DNA from: Vanilla planifolia
Lineage: Eukaryota; Streptophyta; Magnoliopsida; Asparagales; Orchidaceae
NCBI GenBank assembly: GCA_023846275.1
Contig: CM043869.1
Coordinates: 21,187,275-21,251,274 of the forward strand
Reading direction: 5' to 3'
DNA: 64,000 nucleotides
Shown here: positions 1 to 11,303 of the stretch, piece by piece
Position numbering within the stretch: position 1 is the stretch's first letter
How the letters are laid out: every line of letters starts with the position of its first letter
Program-made: the position numbers and the translations under genes
The notes under the pieces: model-generated
The model's input: the letters and a program-made list of their open reading frames with translations, nothing else
Told to the model about the DNA's origin: nothing
The model's database searches: none

Positions 1-1129
1 TGTACCTGAATGGAATAGTTGATAATCCATTTAATATGATAGGCCAATAAATTGGGAATTTCCAAAGCATAAAGTCATTCACAAATGCTATAAAAGATTC
101 TAAATCTTAATTTTAAATTAGTTGTTCTTAATTTATTATTAAATAAAATATTTTTTGGTAAAAATGTAAAACTAATAATTCACAAAAAAATTAACCTTTT
201 AACCAAAATATGGATAAATAATAATTATCCTAAAAATATTATTTATACTAGTAAACTAGTAATATTTAATTATCTTCTTAAAATTTATCGATATAACTTA
301 CTTCACCAAACACAACCAAAAATATCATAATCATTCGTTAACCATTTTTTTATATGCTATTTTTAATTTTATCTTAAGGAATGATTAACCATGAAATGGA
401 AATGAATAGATTATCCAACATCCTACAATAGCCAATAAAATATATTATCCATCACAAATCTAATTCTCAATAAAAAGCTATAAGAAATAGAATTTAATTA
501 AAGAGAAATAAACATCATTATCAAAACTCATCATAATACCAGTCTAAGATCAATTTGGGACTAACAAGACATTTTCTCTACACATTAATTCGACCTTGAC
601 ATTAGTTTTTTACAATTCTAGGAAGAATACAGATCTGATCATAATCTTAAACTTTCTTTAATAATAAAAAAAACATTATTATATTCATCCTATCTACCAT
701 CCTTTCTAGAGCCTTTTCTAACCTCTCTTTTTCGCCTTAGTTCATATTCTATTAATTTTTTTTTCCTCTATTATCAATGCTTCATGAACAAATTCTTAAT
801 TAAGTTCACATCATGAAACCCAAATAACCAAATGCTAACAAGCTACACAAGGAGTTAACATAGACTACAAATTTTAAAAAAACATTTCATAATAACTGTA
901 CATTGAATGACTTTATAGATGGAAATAGACAAAAATTAAACAAAAAAATGAAATAAGTTTGTTAATGTTTCACTAGTACATTTTAATGAGAGCACCCTTA
1001 GATGATTGAAATGACATCAATATGGCCTTTGCATAAGTTATACCATAAAAAATGAAATTAAAGTATAATATCAATATGATGACAAAGAAAAAGTAGCTCT
1101 TAAATAGTACCAAACAATAGCCATAACAA
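1..1129. other. AT-rich spacer, possible lost 3' part of AUG5
   Basis: No coding region can be supported here. The stretch is strongly AT-rich, with frequent stops in all frames. The AUG5 remnant just to the right reads leftwards, so its missing middle and C-terminal exons would be expected here. I looked for the conserved later AUG5 segments on the minus strand and did not find them. The 3' two thirds of that gene are therefore deleted, beyond recognition, or outside the window. Confidence 0.6.
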
Positions 1130-2378
1130 TACATACACTATTTCCATAAGGAAACAATTGGTACTGCGACATTGATGTTGAACTTTGTAATATTTTCCTT
1201 CCTACAACCATTATGCTCCAATGTATTTTTGAAGCTATAAATGTATGCTAACTACCTCACAGGACTTTCAAAACTTGAGAAACAAACAAAGTTTTATCAA
1301 AGCTAAAGAAAATCATTTATAAATTCAACTTATGGGGAAAGAAAAAATAAAACAATGATTTGAAGATAAAAAGAATTACCTGAAAAGATCTTCATCAACT
1401 CGGATGTCAATATTTTTAGTCTCCCTTGACCATTGCGTAGATTGCTTCTTTCTCTCTATGCGAATGGATCTCACCAATAGAATCAACAGCATCATCTGTA
1501 ATCAACCTCCTAATGTCTCTTGCTTGGCTTACATATTAATGAAGCTGTTCTTTGTACTCTACAAATATCATAGTTGCCTCATCACATTGCTTATCATAAG
1601 CTTCTAACATCACCTGTTTGTTCTTTATATGTTAACCAAAAGAAAGGAAATAGTAATTCGTTAAACGAGTACAAACCTAAAGGTAATTAGCAATTACATC
1701 GTCATTCCAATAGAAAACACATTAGTAATATCACACAACTTCAGAAAATATGCATTTAGTGAACAATAACATGAACAACGACGTATTCATGACCTCACAA
1801 AGTAAAAAAAACCTCTTCTCCAATTCCAAATTCCAACATTTACTTCTATATAATCCACTTGCTACAAGAATCCCCTAATCTAAAAATCAAATTAAAAAAA
1901 AGTAGACAATTCACCTAGCATTGGCCCTCTTGTCAACCATTCACTTCCGCTCCGACTCCTCTCTTTCAACCTCTGCCATTCAGGACCTCAACTCCTTCCT
2001 TTGCTGCCTGACGACATTCCTCAACCTCACTGCCTCCTCCTCTGCAAGGTTCCCCTCCCTGATCGCCACTTCGTTCGCCTCTAGAGATGATCCATCCTCG
2101 AAATCCAAGCTTCCCTTTTCCTTCTCCCACCTCCTCTCCTTCACCCCTTCAGCAGGTGCGGCCACTCCATGAACCAAAGTATTTCGGCTAATTGTCGCCG
2201 TGGTGCTCTCCGACCGCAATCTTTGAAGGAGAAAGCTCCACACGGGGACCATGTTTCCCTGGCAGATCTTGCTGATATGGTCAATTGAAGGAAGCTGACC
2301 AGGGTATCCCATTTCATTTTGAAGCCAATCAATGATCGCCTCTGGCTATGGAACTCCAACCCATCCTAGAGCCTGCAT
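1130..2378 (-). pseudogene. AUG5: AUG5 (HAUS augmin-like complex subunit 5) remnant
   Basis: Augmin is an eight-subunit complex that recruits gamma-tubulin to existing microtubules and so builds spindle and phragmoplast arrays; AUG5 is one of its coiled-coil subunits. Exon 1 (2378-1915) encodes PEAIIDWLQNEMGYPGQLPS, then ISKICQGNMVPVWSFLLQRL, NTLVHG and VRLRNVVRQQRKELRS, the known AUG5 N-terminus in order. Exon 2 (1622-1380) gives KQVMLEAYDKQCDEAT and IFVEYKEQL, then EKEAIYAMVKG. A third piece (about 1238-1136) gives SMSQYQLFPYG. Splice signals are visible: donor GT after 1915, donor GT after 1380 and an acceptor AG before 1622. It is broken. In-frame stops follow GVP, ELRS and SERK in exon 1, and QLH in exon 2. 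About 115 family residues are missing between VKG and RETKNIDIRVDED, with no intron at the join. Family length is about 800 residues, so most of the protein is absent. Identification is confident; exact ends are not. Confidence 0.8.
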
Positions 2379-2690
2379 AGTGTACACTAATGGAAAAATT
2401 CTCCATTGGAGAAGAATGTAATCTTCATGGTTGACGTTCAGAGGCAAAGAAGCACCAAGGGAGAGCTATAAAACTGAGCAACATCGACACTAAGGTTAAA
2501 GGAAGACATAGATAAAGCGACAGATGAGTTCTGATCTAGAAGGCGTAGGGATGAGAGAGGGTTAAGGGAGTAGAAAAAAATGAAGGTATTCAAGGAGGGT
2601 TTGAGGAGAATGGCGTAGGAAAAGCTGAAGTGAGGTGTGTCTGGGAATTCGATGCTCAATCCATGGCGTTAGTTCTCTGGCCGCAAAGGC
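2379..2690 (-). promoter_or_regulatory. Probable former 5' leader/promoter-proximal DNA of AUG5
   Basis: This stretch lies directly upstream of the AUG5 start (ATG at 2378 on the minus strand). It is clearly richer in G+C than the AT-rich DNA beyond 2690. That is typical of a plant 5' leader and first-exon region. No reading frame here matches a protein I know, and I could not pick out a convincing TATA box. The assignment rests on position and composition only. Confidence 0.3.
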
Positions 2691-4000
2691 AATTGAAAAT
2701 ATTATGTATTTTGATTATATTTTTTATAATATCTTTATGTTAAAAATTTATTTGATTAATTAAAAAGTAAATTAAATAATATTATTAAAAAGTATTATTA
2801 AGAACTTGATGGGTTTATTAATTGTATTGAAAAATGATTAGAAATTTTTTTTTCTCTTAATAAAAAGTGAATTAAACTTTTTAATGTTATTTTATGATGA
2901 TAAAACAATCTTTTACCTTTTAACATTTTTTTTAAATTAAAAGTATGTATTTAAACTTAGCTAAACAAACATTTGATAATATTTTGAAAAGCCATTTAAT
3001 AAAAAAAATAAGTTTGAAATTAGTGCTCCAAATAGTGTTAATAAATATGGCACTAAAAGCAGATTAATATAATGGTTAACATTATAATTATTTTTTAATT
3101 ATATATATATTAAAGTAATTTTTATAATTTTTTCATCGTTTGAAAAAAAATTTTTATTTTTAAATATTGACAAAATTGTTTTTATAGAAGATCTTTGTTT
3201 TATGATATACTAAAATCCTTATTCCTATAATTAACTATTAATCAATAGATCACTTTAAATTGTTTTATGATTGGCTAAATTTATAAACAAAAAAAAATAT
3301 TTAATCAAATATTATAATCATGCTTAATAATAAAAAATACATACATTAAAATCATTTCAATATAAATCTATTTGTTTCATTGTAAGTAAATAAAGATAAA
3401 AAATAAAAATTACATTTTTAATGTTTGATTTATCATAAATTAAGAAAAATCACTTTGTCTCAATTTAAATATCTAATTACCATTTGATCGATAAAGACCT
3501 CTCCATCAATCTCATACTAAACTTTTTGTTGAATCATACTAAATCTTGTTTCTTAAGTACCCATAGTTTTTATTGAGTAACTACAAAAATTATACAACCC
3601 CTAATATGTTCATCGTTAAAATTTGTAATAAATCATGATGATTTGTTTGTATATTTTTCTTTATTTTGATAATATTTGTTTTTTTATATGTTATTCATGA
3701 TATGTATACATATAAATATAAGTTTTTTGAATAATTCTAATACTTGATATTAAATATTTTTATATCATTTTTTATTCTCTTCATAATAAATAGTTATTTT
3801 TTTAAGAGGATTAAAGTTTTATTTTGACTATCACACATCGTATAAAATTATTTGAATAATTTTTAATTATGATATAATAGATATTTATTATTATATACAA
3901 CTCAATAAGTTTAAATTGTAATAAACAATTATAAAAAACTTTAATTGATTATTATGGAATGTATCGATTGGTTTTATTTACCCACATAATTTATTTTTTT
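2691..4000. other. AT-rich intergenic DNA, nothing recognised
   Basis: The stretch is dominated by A/T runs such as tatatatat and poly-A/T blocks. There are no reading frames of useful length and no repeat copy that I could match elsewhere in the window. Confidence 0.6.
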
Positions 4001-4034
4001 CTTTTGTTTTTGTTTTGATTTTTAGAAATGATTT

Positions 4035-4315
4035 TTTTGTGGCAGAAGGTCTTCCTTTCCCTTCTCCTTTTCTCGCTTCCACGGCCTTATAGTTAGGATT
4101 TTGTCGGCCTCTGCTGGTGCCACTATCGATCTCGATTTCCATGTACTGAATGCCACTGTTTATAGGCATTTTAAGCTCCACGACTTGTGTCTCTCCCTCG
4201 ACCCTCACTGCTTCGCTTCTGCTCTCCGGGTGTTCCAAGGCCGAAGGTTTTTGCCTCTCTCTCTCGCTCTCTCTCGCCTTCCTTCTTTCAGGCCAATGGT
4301 TCTTGTAGGAGTTTA
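4035..4315 (+). other. GC-rich, first-exon-like island of unknown gene
   Basis: A sharp compositional island sits in AT-rich DNA, with CT-rich stretches (ctctctctctcgctctctc near 4255-4275) like plant 5' leaders or first exons. Short open frames exist on both strands (for example a 71-codon frame starting at 4101 on plus) but none matches a family I recognise. If it is the first exon of a plus-strand gene, the exon-like block at 7246-7366 could belong to the same gene. That link is a guess. Confidence 0.25.
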
Positions 4316-7245
4316 AAGAGCTTACTGTCCATGATGATTATAAGTGGTTATTACTCTTTCCTACCTGCTCTCAAGTTGATACTAGTATTTTGGTTCTAAT
4401 GTTTTGTTATCTATTCGGTGGTTCATATTGTCTTGTAATTCTTATGAGGCGAGATTGTGAATATCTTTCTATGTAGAGTTTTGTTTTTGTCTATCATAAT
4501 TTGTTTGTCTGGATGAGGAAATAAGGGCTTGTTTAGTTTCATGTCAAATAATTTATGCAGAGTGGGCCAGGTTCCACGTTGATATTTACACTGCATGGTT
4601 TTTCATGAGGTTTGAAATTGCTCCTTTACTTTTAATAATGAAAAACTTAAGGTCTGATTTTTGAGTTCTATGATGATTTGTCTCATGACATTCCATCGGA
4701 TCTTGAAATTAAAATGTGCCTAGTTTCAACTACAATAGCCACTCTTAATTAGTAGCACAATATTATGGCTAGTTCAATAGAGTGGTCCCAGATCTCTATT
4801 TTATTTGTGAATGATATGTTTGATGGTCTTATTATAAAAGCTAGCGAATGTAATTTCCTTATTAATCAAGATGGTTTTGAATGAAATCTTGAAGTTGGAT
4901 TATTTAGCTTTCGTTAAATTGCTCCATTCTTGGACATAATGTATTTATAAAAGCTTAATTATTTAATATACATTTTGTGAATACTAGGCTTTGTTTTTTT
5001 TTCTGTTTTTTACCTTAGTATTTATCTTTAGTTATCTTGAGTGATTGTCATTAACTATTCTTTTCTAGAATCTCACAAATGCCATGTGGATTATATAGTT
5101 CTAACATCTTGTATATGTTTTTTTGTTGTGTTATTATTTCTACGTGTTTGGCTTATGCTTGTCTTTGTTCATCTTCAATACATTATACTATATATATTTT
5201 CAACAAAATGCATAAGTTATTTTTATTATTATTGATTTCATTTTTTTCATGCACACCTTTTTCCCAAACATTAATAATTGAGATTATTTATATACCTGAT
5301 GTGACCTTTTAATACATTCTTTTAAGTACGATCTAGTGATTCAAAAAAGTATACTTGTTTAAAATATCAATTAATATTCATGAATGTAGTGTATATATGC
5401 TTTTTTTAATGTATCAATTAAAGTTCATAAACATTTTATGCTCACATGCTTGTTTTAAGTCTCAAATATTTAACACATTCCACCTTGTTTAATTGATTGC
5501 ATGTTGTCCTTTTTACAGCTCATTCATATATTTGTTGATCAAGTTGCTTGTCTGGGGTTTGTGAACTTAAGCATTTATGATTTATATGAGACAAGCTTTA
5601 ATACCATCCATTATACTCGAATTGAGCTCCAGTAGACGTAACATAATTCAAATTGAGCCCTGTTCTGCTTAGTTGGATCAAGTCATTTACAGCCTTGCAA
5701 TTTGTAAAGTTTAAAATGAATATTTTGAGGGCATAAATCTTATTCTTCACAATCACAGTGTTCATGGAACTAATAGCCCCATCCATGTTTTTTAGCTTGT
5801 ATTATGATTTAATTTAATGTGGGATTGGGTACTAAAATGTCTTTATTTAATGTTCCTTCATACATATTTTGTTTACAAATATAACATATTTTAAATGCTT
5901 ATACCCCTATAACTTTTTTGTTTTTTTTGATTCATTTAATGATGATGATGACCTTGAACAAGATCTGTTCTATGGGTTAATATGGAAGCTCTCTCCGAGA
6001 TGATAATGATGGTTACTTATAATTTGAGGCTTATTTTAGGCATTCTCATAAGCAAGTTGGAATGTTGGTCAGGTTTCATAGTTGTTGTAGTTATTGATAT
6101 TTTTCTTTTTGAATTCTGATTGAAAAGTTGGTAAAACTTTTGGGATCCATTAGATAAGCAATAGCTTATTTTGTTCATCGGATGTTCAACAACTTGTTTT
6201 TTCTGTCTCCTCCTTTGATGAAAATTGAAATATAAAACAATATATTATTAACCGTGTTTTTTTTTCATCTTAACTAAACATAAAGCTCTATCCATTTGCC
6301 ATTTTTGGCCATCTTTTTGGTAATCAGCAGTAACATTGTACTTCAATTCAAGCTTTGAGTTAAAAAATGGAAGCATTGCTATCTTACTGGGGCCATATTA
6401 TTTGATTATATTTGTAACAATTTAACTTTTACACTAAATGTAATGTCAATGTGAGACTAGTCCATGAGACTGTTTAATATTATTGTCTATCTAGCCACAA
6501 CTTTTAGGGAATTTGTTGTTGTGAATGGTTTTATCAGCATGCATGTGAGCACTGACGATAATCTAGAATAGAAAAGAGGGGTGAAAATGTAGGATTGACC
6601 TTTTTTTCCCTTTTTCTGGTAATGGGTTTTTTGGAACTAGCTTATCTTAAAGAATTCTTGATGCTCTTATTAGAGTGGCCAACTGTTTGAATAGGATGTC
6701 TTCCCATGATAGTGCTAGCCTTTTAAGAGTTTGGGGGAGTTGCCCATGGTCATAACAAACATAGTTTGCTTTACATATCTCAATGTTTATATCATGATTC
6801 CTGTATTTATGTTTCATTTTGTTGGATACAATTTAATATTTTATGAATATTTAAATCATGGAATTGTAAATGATGACATTTTAAGTTCAATTTATGTTTT
6901 CTTTGTTGGTTGTAGTTATTCTGTGATTTTGTTTTCACAATTTTGTTTGCAAGAAATAAAAGTTCTGTGGAACCTAAAGTGCACATGGATTTGTAAATTC
7001 ACCCAATCAAACAAAAAATATAAGAAAATTTTCTCTCTTTTGAAAAATATTTAACAGTTGCAATCAACTAATTAGACTTTATGTTAATGCCTTCTCAAGT
7101 TGTTTTGGAATTCGCTGTCTTCTGTAAGCATGCTATGAATCTTCTCATATATAGTTTTTTTAGGTATTTTTTTTCTCAAGTATAAATACAAATCCTTCAT
7201 TTTCCATCTACATAATATATAGTTTATTTTTTTGAGATTAAGTAT
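4316..7245. other. Long AT-rich stretch, no supported gene
   Basis: The sequence resembles plant intron or spacer DNA: T-rich on the plus strand, with many stops. A 107-codon frame at 6731-7054 is AT-rich, hydrophobic and unlike any family I know, so I treat it as chance. No tRNA, terminal repeat or tandem repeat was seen. Confidence 0.5.
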
Positions 7246-7366
7246 CATAAAATAGAGGGAGTTACTGAACTACAAAATAGGCAAGTGAGGCCCATCCCTC
7301 CACCGCAAATAAGGGGGCCTGCCCTGCACATTCATCACCCTGGTCAACCAGTAGACCATGAAAAGG
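7246..7366 (+). other. Exon-like open block ending at a splice donor, unassigned
   Basis: One plus-strand frame stays open and has coding-like composition, reading LQNRQVRPIPPPQIRGPALH followed by HHPGQPVDHEK. It then meets GAAAAG followed by GTATCTG, a good plant splice donor. The proline- and basic-rich composition contrasts with the stop-dense AT-rich DNA on both sides. I cannot name the family. It may be a surviving exon of a decayed plus-strand gene or part of an old transposon. No partner exon was identified within several kilobases on either side. Confidence 0.35.
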
Positions 7367-7369
7367 TAT

Positions 7370-10300
7370 CTGTTAACTTTACTTTTTTCCTCCCAATGTT
7401 TTATGTTTGGCGCCTATTTGGCTTCTCTAATGTATTTGTATTCTTATCAAGTTTCATGTCATAACATTTAGTTGCATCGCATATTTATGTTCATGTTAGG
7501 GAAGTTGTAAAGGAATTCTTGCTTTGATTGAAGCAAATTAGTATGTGAGAATTTTGTTACACTATACTATCTTATGCCTTCCTGTGATGATTGTCTTGAA
7601 ATATTTATTAATTCTTCTTAAAAATTCATTATAAGTTCACGCATTGTACTTTTGCATGTTGTGCCTTAATCTTATAATTCCTACTTTTCTTTCGAATAGG
7701 GATTTTTAGTTCAGGACAAATCTACTTAACGACCACATGTTATAATAGATATGATAGAAAGAAATTTTGCTCCTAAAAATAATGAAAAAATTATTGTTAT
7801 AGCTTTTACAACCATCAAGTGGAAGATATTTATCCGTATGGTTTATAGAATTGGAATCAAATCGTGATGATTTAATTTTTTAAAAACATATAAACAAATA
7901 TTTATGTAAATATATTCATATAATAATTTGATAAAGTTGAGGATAATCAATCATTACATGAATATTACAATATTGTTATATTTATTTTAAGTATATGCAT
8001 AAAATCAAACAATTTTTTCTAGGTTCTATGGAATCATGTTTTCATGTATTAGCCTTCCATAACTAATGAGTTTATAAACAATAATACTCCACATGATATT
8101 ACAAGATCGACGGTTGGTTTGATTGCTTAAATTTTGCACTTTTAATCACAAAAATACGTATTTTAGGTCATGATAAATAACTTAACTAATTATATTTTTT
8201 TATGTATTAGGGGGGATATCACTATCTTTTTTAATTTTTATTATTTTAATAGTTCAAAAAGATCTTTTATTCTCATAAAGTAAGCCAAAGTTTTCTATTT
8301 TTAAAACTAATAAGCAAAGATGTTTTGGGCAAATTTAAGATAAATATCTATAAACAACAAATCATTAAACATAGCATTTCAACAGCACTTAACAGCACTC
8401 TTCAAACTTATTTTTCATTAAATTGTTTAATATTCAATAGGGGCCAACGAGCATTGAGCCAACATCTCTCAAATGATGTGAATTAACCATTTGTCCATGC
8501 TACAAAGTTTTAGGCTTTTTCCAATCTATCATCCATTTGTTATCCTCAAATTTTTACAATTATTTCACCATTAGTAGACCATAAAAATTGCATCCATAAC
8601 CATGCCATCACTAACAAAGTCTGCCCCACTATATGCATCTCAGTCTTCACATACCAAAATTTTTGAAACACTACCTTCTTCATCTAAATAATAAATGGAT
8701 GAACCCCTCTATATGCATCTAAGTCTTCACATTTCAAAATTTTTGAAGCACTACCTTCTTCATCTAATGAATAAATAGATCAATAATTTAAGGTTTGTTT
8801 AGCTTAATAAATTATCCAATATATTACTAATAGATTTATATGTTTAATTCATTATAACTTTGTTTTCTACATTTTCCATATGAATCTTTAACATTTCTTG
8901 TGACATCCTTATGTATTTTGATCTCTAAATTATTTTAATTTAAGGTTTGAAGTATGCTCTTTATTAAATACTAAAAATGCCCATCCACTGAATGATATTC
9001 AAAAAGATATTACCTTTTTTGTAATGTACATCTCAAGAAAATTGTTAGTGTAGAATTCATTTCATGATCAATGTTTTTCAAAGAGAAATTTCTTCTAAAA
9101 TATCAAACACAACAATTTATGAATATAGTTGTACTACATACACTCACAAACAAGTGAATGTTATGCTTTTGATGTGACAAATGAGCTCCTCTTAGTATGA
9201 ATTTGAATCAATTTGCCCTTTCCCCTTTCCATTCCATAACTATATCTAAATTGTGTTTCGAATAAAAATTGCTAAGTATGTAATTTATGTGCTAATGAGT
9301 CTCGTATGAACTGGATGTTCAAGTTCAAATAAGGGCAAATTCCTCAAATTCTCTTAAAAAATGTAAATGGTGCGAACATTCTCTTTGTTTCTTTTGAATA
9401 TCAAGGCTAAATCATTAGTTTTTAAACTTATTAAGTGAAAAAGATGAAAGCATACCATATAATATTTCTCACTTAATGGTCACATCAAAATAGAAGTATA
9501 AAGAATCATTGGCTTTTAAGCAATGTAGATAAATGCTATACTTATTTGGCATATATGTTGTGTTTTGTTACTTGATTTCTTAGTTTTCTAAGATCAAGTT
9601 GAATGATTTTAGGTTATTTCAGTAATTCTCTTGGTTTTACTAGAAACATTGGTCCAAAAAATAAGTTGAATTAATTTGTTAGCAGAGTTGATCATTTCAT
9701 CTCTATTTAATGATACTTGTGCATGGCATATACAGCGTCTGTATATTCCTAAAAATTCCTTTTTTTGTCACTTAGCCAATGCATTCCATCATAAATATAC
9801 CCATTGGTCCATAACTTGTTATTCAAAAGTATATTTTTACTCTCCTATATCTTTTTATTATGGCTAATTTGTAGTCAATGTAATGCCTGCTTGTCACTCG
9901 AGGCTGTAATCCATGTTTAGGAACATATATTATTTTTTAGGCATCAAAGTTTATAGGAAGCTAAGTTAAATCATGATAATGGTTTTCCAATTTGGCCACT
10001 TTTTCAATTAAGAAAATTGGAAGTCTTTTTATGAATAAGAACTGTCACACTAAGGGCATGTTTTGTGAGAATAACAGGACTCATGTTGTCCTTTTCTTTT
10101 AAAATTAAGTTCTTGCACTATGGTAAACTGATACCTGATATTTTGATCCATAAAAGTACTATAGATAAAACAAAATATATTGTAGAATGTATCACTATAA
10201 AGTACATTCTCAAAAATACTAGTATGCATATATCAATATATGCATCCTCATACACATGCATATACTGAAGCTAAGATTGATCATAATCATATTATAACAC

Positions 10301-10838
10301 GGAATTCTATTCCCGATTTGAGTTGAAAGCTTCCTTTTTTTGTTGTTACTAGGGATAATACTAAAATTCTAGCAACATATAGTAAAATATATTGGCAATA
10401 CAAGTGAAAACCTGCCAATTCTTGTAATTTTAGGGCATAAAGGACTCTATATAATTACAACTCTACCATCTAATTAATATAAGCACTTTAAAAATTAAAA
10501 CAACCTCACTAGGTCATATTTTTTAATAACATATAATTTATAAGGGCACAACTTAGATTAACAATGGTTTCTCTTTGCAAAGGGTACAGAAAAATATCAA
10601 AGGCATAAAATATAATACTATGCGCAAACACCTATTTAGTAAAAGAAGATCAACTTAGTTTTCAGAACAATGGGTGATGAAAAGAATGATAGTTCATCAC
10701 CCAATACCATACACAAAGATCACAAAGCAGTGATCAATCAGATGCCAAACAAAATATTACATCTGACATGAATATTAGTGTAATGGAAGAGGAAGCAATG
10801 ATCAAATCCATCATCTGCAAAATACATTCTGCCAACAC
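7370..10838. other. Non-coding stretch, possible eroded transposon DNA
   Basis: Apart from the 80-bp duplication near 8.6-8.8 kb, nothing here can be assigned. The short open frames (for example 9676-9867 and 10065-10268) are AT-rich and match no family known to me. The stretch lies 3' of the minus-strand kinesin pseudogene and 5' of the AUG5 remnant. Confidence 0.5.
8609..8770 (+). repeat. Two-copy tandem duplication (about 80 bp)
   Basis: The phrase ctatatgcatct followed by agtcttcaca and ctaccttcttcatctaa occurs twice, starting near 8631 and 8710, with a few substitutions between copies. The surrounding sequence has no supported gene. It is a small local duplication, possibly within an old transposon remnant. 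Confidence 0.6.
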
Positions 10839-11303
10839 CAAATTGTTTTAATGGCTTGGGGCAAAAAAAATGCATTCTTCAGTAGCCGTTTTAGAAACCC
10901 TTGTGGACAAATATACTTTAATCAGTCAACCAAATTGTTTTAATTACTTGGGCCAACAAAAGTTGTGTTTCCTTAGTTTTTGTTTTAGAAACCCTCGTGG
11001 ACAAATGTACTTTAATCACTCACCCAAATTGTTTTAATGGCTTGGGCCAACAAAAAATGCATTGCTTCAGTTGTTGTTTTAGAAACCCTTGTGGACAAAT
11101 GTACTTTACTCACTCAACCAAATTGTTTTAATGGCTTGGAGCAACAAAAAATGCACTCAGTTGCTCTTTTAGAAATCCTCGTGGACAAATGTACTTTAAT
11201 CACTCAACCAAATTATTTTAATGGCTTGGGGCAACAAAAAATGCGTTGCTTCAGTTACAATTTTAGAAACCCTTGTGGACAAATCTACTTTAAACACTCA
11301 ACC
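10839..11303 (+). repeat. Minisatellite, five tandem units of about 93 bp
   Basis: Five head-to-tail units start near 10839, 10931, 11025, 11119 and 11209. Each carries caaattgttttaatggcttg, then tttagaaa, cctcgtggacaaatgtactt or a close variant, and ends in cactcaac. Units are 90-95 bp and differ from one another at several sites, so the array is not brand new. The array begins about 25 bp past the kinesin-14 stop codon (stop at 11328-11330 on minus) and so lies in what would be that gene's 3' untranslated or downstream region. A reading frame of 126 codons runs through part of it, but it is a by-product of the repeat period. Confidence 0.9.

Noticed and set aside
1404-2312. Reading frames on both strands around 1.4-2.3 kb as separate small genes
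   Set aside because: The minus-strand frames are AUG5 exon sequence and its other frames. The plus-strand frames (1404-1607, 1921-2172) are the opposite strand of the same exons.
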